From the NCBI RefSeq assembly GCF_018332515.1, contig NZ_BOQD01000027.1, forward strand, positions 1-64,000: a stretch of DNA of 64,000 bases, read 5' to 3'. Under the pieces are notes generated by a model, which was not told where the DNA came from, ran no database searches, and worked only from the letters and a program-made list of their open reading frames with translations. Position 1 is the stretch's first letter. Each line of letters starts with the position of its first letter. The position numbers and the translations under genes are program-made. The DNA is from Bacillus hominis (GTDB taxonomy: Bacteria > Bacillota > Bacilli > Bacillales > Bacillaceae_G). Shown here in pieces: positions 58,493-64,000 of this stretch.

Positions 58493-58522
58493 CACATTTA
58501 CCAAAGGTGAATGTGCTTTTTT
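58491..58522 (+). terminator. Terminator after ppsR
   Basis: The stem AGCACATTTA/TGAATGTGCT (G-U pair included) is followed by T-run. The rest of the gap to 58884 is A/T-rich with no feature I can support. Confidence 0.8.
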
Positions 58523-58883
58523 CGCTCGTGAGAAGGCGGTAGAGGAAGAGACGAAGTAGAGCATGAACTTTCAGCTTAGTAATAGAATATAGCGGAATGG
58601 TTATACTTATATTCTTCTGTTTTTTAATTATGCTAAAGGAACGATTTTGTTATCTTTAAATGTAAAATGAAAATTAAAGGGATATGTAGCGTAGTTGAAG
58701 AAAATATATTATAATAAAAAATTGTGATAAAAACCTATATTTTACGTTTAGACTTTAATTTTTCAGAATAAACTAGGGATAGGATTTTCGAAAAAGACAT
58801 GTATTTACGTTAAATCGACAAAATCTAGACAAGAAAACGCACATTATGGAAGGATTCACAGAAGGGATGTAGAATACAGAAAT

Positions 58884-59340
58884 ATGCAAAACATCAGTAA
58901 GATACTAGTTGATGCAGATGCGTGTCCCGTGAAGAATGCAATTGTGCAAGTTGGAACAAAATTTTATGTCGAAATTTTGTTTGTCGCATCCTATGCTCAT
59001 CGTTCAAGAAAACAGCAAGGTAATTGGGTCTATGTAGATTCTGAGCAAGATGAAGTTGACTTTTATATTTATCAACATGCAAAAGCTACAGATCTCATGA
59101 TCATACAGGATAAGGTGCTTGCTAGTCTTCTTGTGAAAAAGGAGTATATGTATTGTCTCCAAGAGATACATTTGTAACAGATGAGCAAATGGATACAATT
59201 TTATATAGTAGTATGTATCTGCGGATTTACGCAGACTGGGGACTTATACGAAAGGTCCAAAAACGTTTACACAATGTGATCGACAGTACTTTCTAACAAA
59301 TTTAGAAAAAATATTGTCGAATTATAAAGGAATCTTTTAA
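58884..59340 (+). pseudogene. yqxD: UPF0178 (YaiI/YqxD) protein gene broken by two frameshifts
   Basis: The first 97 codons read in frame with YqxD (KILVDADACPVKNAIVQ, VDFYIYQHAKATDLMIIQD). Frame is lost near 59145, after which VLSPRDTFVTDEQMDTILYS continues in the next frame. It is lost again near 59243, after which YTKGPKTFTQCDRQYFLTNL, EKILSNYKGIF and TAA at 59338 continue. The intact protein is normally about 146 residues. The three segments together match its full length, so decay is recent. It lies next to dnaG as in B. subtilis. Confidence 0.85.
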
Positions 59341-59378
59341 TTTATATCGAATACAAAATACGACACGGAGATGGAGTT

Positions 59379-61178
59379 ATGGGGAACAGAATTCCAGAAG
59401 AAGTTGTTGAACAGATTCGGACATCATCTGATATTGTAGAAGTGATTGGTGAGTATGTTCAACTTAGAAAGCAGGGGCGTAACTATTTCGGCCTTTGTCC
59501 ATTTCATGGTGAGAATTCTCCTTCATTCTCTGTTTCATCTGATAAGCAAATTTTTCATTGCTTCGGATGTGGAGAAGGTGGAAATGTCTTTTCTTTTCTT
59601 ATGAAAATGGAAGGACTTGCTTTCACCGAGGCTGTTCAAAAGCTTGGCGAAAGAAATGGAATTACAGTTGCAGAATATACATCAGGGCAAGGACAACAAC
59701 AAGAAGATATATCTGATGACACTGTCATCATGCAACAGGCTCATGAACTTTTGAAAAAGTATTATCATCATTTATTAGTAAATACAGAAGAAGGAAATGA
59801 AGCACTTTCATATTTATTAAAACGTGGTATTACAAAAGAGATGATTGAGAAATTTGAAATTGGTTATGCATCACCAACTTGGGATGCAGCAACGAAAATT
59901 TTACAAAAAAGAGGTTTGTCGCTAACCAGTATGGAACAAGCTGGCCTTCTTGTAAGAAGTGAGAAGGATGGCAGTCATTATGACCGCTTCCGCGGAAGAG
60001 TTATGTTTCCGATTTATACTTTACAAGGTAAGGTGATAGCGTTTAGTGGAAGGGCGTTAGGAGAGGATACTCCGAAATATTTAAATAGTCCTGAAACACC
60101 GATTTTTTACAAAAGTAAGCTGTTGTATAATTTCCACCAAGCAAGGCCGTTTATTAGAAAACGTGGGCAAGTTGTCCTTTTTGAAGGTTATGCCGATGTA
60201 CTAGCCGCGGTGAAAAGTGGTGTGGAAGAAGCTGTTGCGACAATGGGAACGGCCTTAACTGAGGAACAAGCGAAACTTTTGCGACGTAACGTTGAAACTG
60301 TTGTTCTTTGCTATGATGGTGATAAAGCAGGGCGAGAAGCGACGATGAAAGCAGGGCAATTACTATTGCAAGTTGGTTGCCAAGTGAAAGTTACACCCTT
60401 GCCAGATAAGCTTGACCCTGATGAATATGTGCAACAATATGGAACGACCGCTTTTGAAAATCTTGTGAAATCAAGTATAAGTTTTGTTGGTTTCAAAATA
60501 AATTATTTGCGTTTAGGAAAAAATTTGCAAGATGAGTCTGGCAAAGAAGAATATGTAAAAAGTGTTTTAAAAGAGTTATCATTGCTACAGGATGCGATGC
60601 AGGCGGAATCATATTTAAAATCATTATCGCAAGAATTTTCGTATTCAATGGAAACACTTTTGAATCAATTGCACCAATATCGCAAAGAACAAAAGGTACA
60701 GCAAAAACAAGTAAAGCAGGTTTCTAAGCCATCTCAAATTGTTCAAACGAAACCGAAGTTGACAGGTTTTGAAAGGGCAGAAAGAGAAATTATTTATCAT
60801 ATGTTGCAAAGTGCAGAAGTGACAGTACGTATGGAACCTCATATAGAAGATTTTTATACAGAAGAACATAAAGGGATTTTATATGAACTATACGCATATT
60901 ATGAAAAGGGAAATGAACCTTCAGTCGGAACATTTTTAAGTTGGCTCTCTGATGAAAAGTTGAAAAATATTATCACTGATATTTCGACGGATGAATTTAT
61001 TAATCCAGAGTACACAGAAGAAGCGTTACAAGGTCATTTGGAGGCGTTAAGGCGCCATAAAGAGAAACTTGAAAAGATGGAAATTATCTTTAAAGTAAAA
61101 CAAATGGAAAAAACAGATCCTGTAGAGGCTGCTAAATATTATGTAGCATATTTACAAAGTCAAAAAGCGAGAAAATAG
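59379..61178 (+). CDS. dnaG: DNA primase
   Basis: A 599-residue enzyme making RNA primers at the replication fork. It has an N-terminal zinc-binding domain (CPFHGENSPSFSV, CFGCGEGGN), a TOPRIM/RNA polymerase core with FEGYADVLAAVKSG (about 268) and CYDGDKAGREATMKA (about 312), and a C-terminal helicase-interaction domain (about 460-599). ATG follows CGGAGATGGAG. It is upstream of rpoD in the conserved macromolecular-synthesis arrangement. Confidence 0.96.
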   Translation: MGNRIPEEVVEQIRTSSDIVEVIGEYVQLRKQGRNYFGLCPFHGENSPSFSVSSDKQIFHCFGCGEGGNVFSFLMKMEGLAFTEAVQKLGERNGITVAEYTSGQGQQQEDISDDTVIMQQAHELLKKYYHHLLVNTEEGNEALSYLLKRGITKEMIEKFEIGYASPTWDAATKILQKRGLSLTSMEQAGLLVRSEKDGSHYDRFRGRVMFPIYTLQGKVIAFSGRALGEDTPKYLNSPETPIFYKSKLLYNFHQARPFIRKRGQVVLFEGYADVLAAVKSGVEEAVATMGTALTEEQAKLLRRNVETVVLCYDGDKAGREATMKAGQLLLQVGCQVKVTPLPDKLDPDEYVQQYGTTAFENLVKSSISFVGFKINYLRLGKNLQDESGKEEYVKSVLKELSLLQDAMQAESYLKSLSQEFSYSMETLLNQLHQYRKEQKVQQKQVKQVSKPSQIVQTKPKLTGFERAEREIIYHMLQSAEVTVRMEPHIEDFYTEEHKGILYELYAYYEKGNEPSVGTFLSWLSDEKLKNIITDISTDEFINPEYTEEALQGHLEALRRHKEKLEKMEIIFKVKQMEKTDPVEAAKYYVAYLQSQKARK

Positions 61179-61237
61179 CTTTTTTGATAAAATTTTAGTA
61201 TAATGAATGTTTGTATCTCGCGTAAGGAGGGGAACAG

Positions 61238-62365
61238 ATGGCTGACAAACCAGCTCGTTCTAAACAAATTGAAACTGAAATGACCCTTGAGCAAGTGAAA
61301 GAACAACTCACTGAGCTCGGAAAAAAACGTGGCGTTCTTACATATGAAGAGATTGCAGAACGCATGAATGGATTTGAAATTGAATCCGATCAAATGGATG
61401 AATACTATGAATATTTAGGTGAACAAGGGATTGACTTAGTTGGTGACAATGACAACGACGAAGGTCCTAATAATCGTCAAATTACAAAAACGGAAGAAGA
61501 ATTCGACCTCAATGATTTAAGTGTACCACCAGGTGTGAAAATCAATGATCCTGTTCGTATGTACTTAAAAGAGATTGGCCGTGTAGACTTACTATCTGCT
61601 GAAGAAGAAATTCGTCTTGCAACGCGTATTGAAGAAGGCGATGAAGAAGCGAAACGTCGTCTTGCAGAAGCAAACTTACGTCTTGTAGTAAGTATTGCAA
61701 AGCGCTATGTGGGCCGTGGTATGCTTTTCTTAGACTTAATCCAAGAAGGGAACATGGGTCTAATTAAAGCGGTTGAAAAGTTCGATTATCGCAAAGGTTT
61801 CAAATTTAGTACGTATGCAACTTGGTGGATTCGCCAAGCGATTACACGTGCAATTGCAGACCAAGCGCGAACAATTCGTATTCCAGTTCATATGGTTGAA
61901 ACGATTAATAAGTTAATTCGTGTACAACGTCAATTATTACAAGATTTAGGACGCGAACCATCTCCTGAAGAGATTGGTGAAGAAATGGATCTTGCTCCAG
62001 AAAAAGTACGTGAAATCTTAAAAATTGCACAGGAGCCAGTTTCTCTTGAAACACCGATTGGTGAAGAAGATGACTCCCATTTAGGTGACTTTATTGAAGA
62101 CCAAGAAGCAACATCGCCTGCGGACCATGCAGCGTATGAATTGCTAAAAGAACAATTAGAAGATGTGTTAGATACACTAACAGATCGTGAAGAAAATGTT
62201 CTACGTCTTCGTTTCGGTTTAGATGATGGACGAACTCGTACGCTTGAAGAAGTTGGGAAAGTATTCGGCGTAACGAGAGAACGTATCCGTCAAATTGAAG
62301 CAAAAGCACTTCGCAAATTAAGACATCCAAGCCGTAGTAAGCGTCTTAAGGATTTCTTAGAATAG
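61238..62365 (+). CDS. rpoD: RNA polymerase primary sigma factor SigA (RpoD)
   Basis: A 375-residue vegetative sigma factor. Region 1.1 is acidic (about 1-90); region 2 has [20 protein letters not shown] and [17 protein letters not shown]; region 3; and region 4 with [29 protein letters not shown] precedes the ATG. A strong terminator follows. Confidence 0.98.
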   Translation: MADKPARSKQIETEMTLEQVKEQLTELGKKRGVLTYEEIAERMNGFEIESDQMDEYYEYLGEQGIDLVGDNDNDEGPNNRQITKTEEEFDLNDLSVPPGVKINDPVRMYLKEIGRVDLLSAEEEIRLATRIEEGDEEAKRRLAEANLRLVVSIAKRYVGRGMLFLDLIQEGNMGLIKAVEKFDYRKGFKFSTYATWWIRQAITRAIADQARTIRIPVHMVETINKLIRVQRQLLQDLGREPSPEEIGEEMDLAPEKVREILKIAQEPVSLETPIGEEDDSHLGDFIEDQEATSPADHAAYELLKEQLEDVLDTLTDREENVLRLRFGLDDGRTRTLEEVGKVFGVTRERIRQIEAKALRKLRHPSRSKRLKDFLE

Positions 62366-62374
62366 GTTCTTTTT

Positions 62375-62410
62375 AAGTTTACTTCACCTTTGTGAAGTAA
62401 ACTTTTTTAT
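62375..62410 (+). terminator. Terminator after rpoD
   Basis: The stem AAGTTTACTTCAC/GTGAAGTAAACTT is followed by T-run. Confidence 0.9.
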
Positions 62411-62447
62411 TTTGTTAATTTTTGTTAAAATTTAGCTATCGGCAACG

Positions 62448-62465
62448 ATTACAATTTCTTGTAAT
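62448..62465. other. Small palindrome in the rpoD-cccA gap
   Basis: ATTACAA-N4-TTGTAAT is a perfect 7-bp inverted repeat. The surrounding 62411-62750 stretch is A/T-rich and otherwise featureless; a regulator site for cccA is possible but unproven. Confidence 0.3.
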
Positions 62466-62750
62466 TTATTTTACAGAATTGTCTTTTGATTTGCAAATGC
62501 TCATTTTTCGATTTTTCGATTAATTTTGTTTATTGTATACAAAATAATATGTAGAAAAGCGAAAAATATGATGAAAAACGTTAATAATTATCGAAATAAT
62601 AAGCGATATAACAATAAAAAACAATAAACTGAATTTATGGAATATTTTCAACAAGTCGTAGTTTTCTCTTTTCTGATAGAGTGTTTTCAAGTACAATGTA
62701 AATGACTGAATCATCTAACTATTTAGGGGTATAGAGGGGGGAGAAGAGAT

Positions 62751-63107
62751 ATGAAACGTAATCCGCTGATTCCGTTCGCTCTTATTGCAGCATTAGGTAT
62801 TATCGTTATGTTTGTATTTTCATTTCAGGGGCTAAATAAATCTAAAGAGTTAGCTGATGCAAAAAATGGCGGGAAGCCAGTGCAAACAGCATCAAAGCCA
62901 GAGGATATTGTGAAGCAAAGCTGTACGAGCTGTCATGGTGATCAGTTACAAGGAGCGGTAGGACCTAACTTACAAAAAGTTGGTGGGAAACTTTCAAAGG
63001 ATGAAATTAAAGAAATTCTTTCGAAAGGAAAAGGAAATATGCCTGCCAATATCGTTCCAGCTGATCAAGCCGCTAAAGTAGCTGATTGGTTATCGAAGAA
63101 AAAATAA
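62751..63107 (+). CDS. cccA: Cytochrome c550
   Basis: A 118-residue membrane-anchored cytochrome. An N-terminal helix (about 5-24, [20 protein letters not shown]) anchors it outside the membrane. The heme-binding motif CTSCH lies near residue 57, and the axial methionine is in GNMPANIVP. It carries electrons toward cytochrome oxidase. ATG follows GGGGGGAGAAG. Confidence 0.93.
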   Translation: MKRNPLIPFALIAALGIIVMFVFSFQGLNKSKELADAKNGGKPVQTASKPEDIVKQSCTSCHGDQLQGAVGPNLQKVGGKLSKDEIKEILSKGKGNMPANIVPADQAAKVADWLSKKK

Positions 63108-63117
63108 AATGAAACTT

Positions 63118-63260
63118 TAATCAGTGGGGGGTTCATCCTCCCACTGATTATTAGTTGAACTAATCGGGCATTTACGGGCAGCCCGACCCCCATCTAACTT
63201 TTTTGCTTTCGCTGAATTTTGAGGTGGGGGTCTTACTACCCGGCAAATAGCGGGATAAAG
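63118..63260. repeat. Complex B. cereus-group intergenic repeat (full copy)
   Basis: Four nested hairpins are packed in 140 bases: TCAGTGGGGGG/CCTCCCACTGA (63121-63149), TCGGGC/GCCCGA (63163-63185), GACCCCCATCT/GAGGTGGGGGTC (63185-63232, partly), and CCCGGCAAATAGCGGG (63238-63254). Related pieces occur at 3.2, 9.9, 25.0 and 55.8 kb. The order of arms matches repeats I recall as common in the B. cereus group (bcr-type). Confidence 0.75.
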
Positions 63261-63425
63261 TTTTGTATTACAAGCCTTTTGCTTTTGTGCAAAAGGCTTG
63301 TTTTTCTATACTTTCTAAAATACGATTAGTAATAGAGAATTGAAGTGTTGTTATGGGCTTGCAACAACTACTATAAATTCATTATCATGGAGACAGACTG
63401 ACAAGAGAAGGAGTAATGGAAATAC

Positions 63426-64000
63426 ATGAATGAAGTAAAGCTTTCAAAACGATTAGAAGAAGTTGTGAGGGAGATTCCGGTAGGATCTACAGTAGCTGAT
63501 ATTGGATCAGATCATGCGTATTTACCGTGTTATACAATTATAAATAATATTGCTACAAAAGCAGTTGCAGGAGAGGTTGTAGATGGACCGTTTCGCTCTG
63601 CACAAGCAACTGTAGCTGAAAGTGGCTTAAAAGATAAAGTAGACGTTCGTAAAGGGAATGGATTAGCTGTTATCGCGCCAGGAGAAGTAGATGTTATTAC
63701 GATTGCTGGTATGGGTGGAGCGTTAATTCGTGACATTTTAGAAAGTGGTAAAGAAAAATTAGAAGGTGTAACACGTTTAATCTTACAGCCGAATATTGCT
63801 GCACACCATATTCGTGAATGGTTTATTGAAAATGGATGGGAGCTTATCCATGAGAAAATTGTAATAGAAGACGGAAAGATTTACGAGATTTTAGTCGGAG
63901 AGCGAGGGGATATAGCAGTACCTTACTCTGAAAATAAACAAGCTGAATTGTTTATGGGTCCATTTTTAATAAAAGAAAAAAGTGAAGCTTTTGTTGAAAA
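63426..64000 (+). CDS. trmK: tRNA (adenine(22)-N(1))-methyltransferase TrmK (cut by window end)
   Basis: The first 191 codons of a SAM-dependent methyltransferase modifying A22 in tRNA. Motif I is VADIGSDHAYLPCY (about residue 23), then VDGPFRSAQ, GNGLAVI, ITIAGMGGALI and LQPNIAAHHIREWF, all typical of TrmK/YqfN. AGAAGGAG lies upstream of the ATG at 63426. B. subtilis has the same order cccA-trmK. Confidence 0.93.
   Translation, partial: MNEVKLSKRLEEVVREIPVGSTVADIGSDHAYLPCYTIINNIATKAVAGEVVDGPFRSAQATVAESGLKDKVDVRKGNGLAVIAPGEVDVITIAGMGGALIRDILESGKEKLEGVTRLILQPNIAAHHIREWFIENGWELIHEKIVIEDGKIYEILVGERGDIAVPYSENKQAELFMGPFLIKEKSEAFVE

Overview
The window is chromosomal DNA from a low-GC, endospore-forming Firmicute. 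Gene content, gene order and protein sequences point to the Bacillus cereus group (cereus/thuringiensis/anthracis). Most of it is conserved housekeeping and sporulation synteny shared with B. subtilis: sigK, psd, sda-yqeGH-aroE-yhbY-nadD-yqeK-rsfS-yqeM, comER/comEABC, yqzM-holA, rpsT, gpr-yqxA-lepA, hemW, hrcA-grpE-dnaK-dnaJ-prmA-rsmE-mtaB, rpsU-yqeY-yqfCD-phoH-pgpH-ybeY-dgkA-cdd-era-yqzL-recO, ccpN-ppsR, dnaG-rpoD, cccA and trmK (cut by the window end). No prophage, insertion sequence, CRISPR array, rRNA or tRNA gene was seen.

Region 1 (1-20 kb) is more accessory. It starts with a Fur-box-controlled iron or heme ABC importer translationally coupled to an ankyrin protein. Then come two GNAT acetyltransferases, a MaoC hydratase, and an XRE-cupin regulator divergent from a catDE-like quinone/catechol operon. 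A phenylalanine hydroxylase operon (phhA plus pterin dehydratase) follows behind two tandem tyrosine T-box riboswitches. After that are a secreted beta-propeller protein, a phosphatase, a DoxX protein, an alpha/beta-hydrolase lipoprotein, a Pho-box alkaline phosphatase, the small alarmone synthetase SasA/RelP and a lipoprotein with an expandable Asn/Lys/Thr/Glu repeat. Three decaying genes lie here: a frameshifted small membrane protein, a CHAT-like remnant and a YcdB/YcdC-like remnant.

Region 2 (20-35 kb) carries an uninterrupted sigK, psd, the checkpoint gene sda, a DnaA-box cluster between sda and yqeG, the yqeG-yqeM operon, the late competence genes, holA, rpsT and gpr-yqxA. spoIIP is missing from the slot it occupies in B. 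subtilis.

Region 3 (35-47.6 kb) has lepA, an HxlR regulator with an operator-like palindrome over its own promoter, hemW, and the CIRCE-controlled heat-shock operon. A long hairpin lies just upstream of rsmE inside that operon.

Region 4 (47.6-64 kb) has translation, sporulation and cell-envelope genes, then primase, the main sigma factor, cytochrome c and trmK. A 250-bp structured insert separates yqfC from yqfD, a yqxD/yaiI-family gene before dnaG is broken by two frameshifts, and a complex B. cereus-type intergenic repeat lies before trmK. Most novelty is in regulation and small features: nested hairpin repeats, unlisted small genes (sda, yqzM, yqzL, a DUF4023-like gene), palindromic operators and unusual start codons. 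I found no convincing undescribed multi-gene system.
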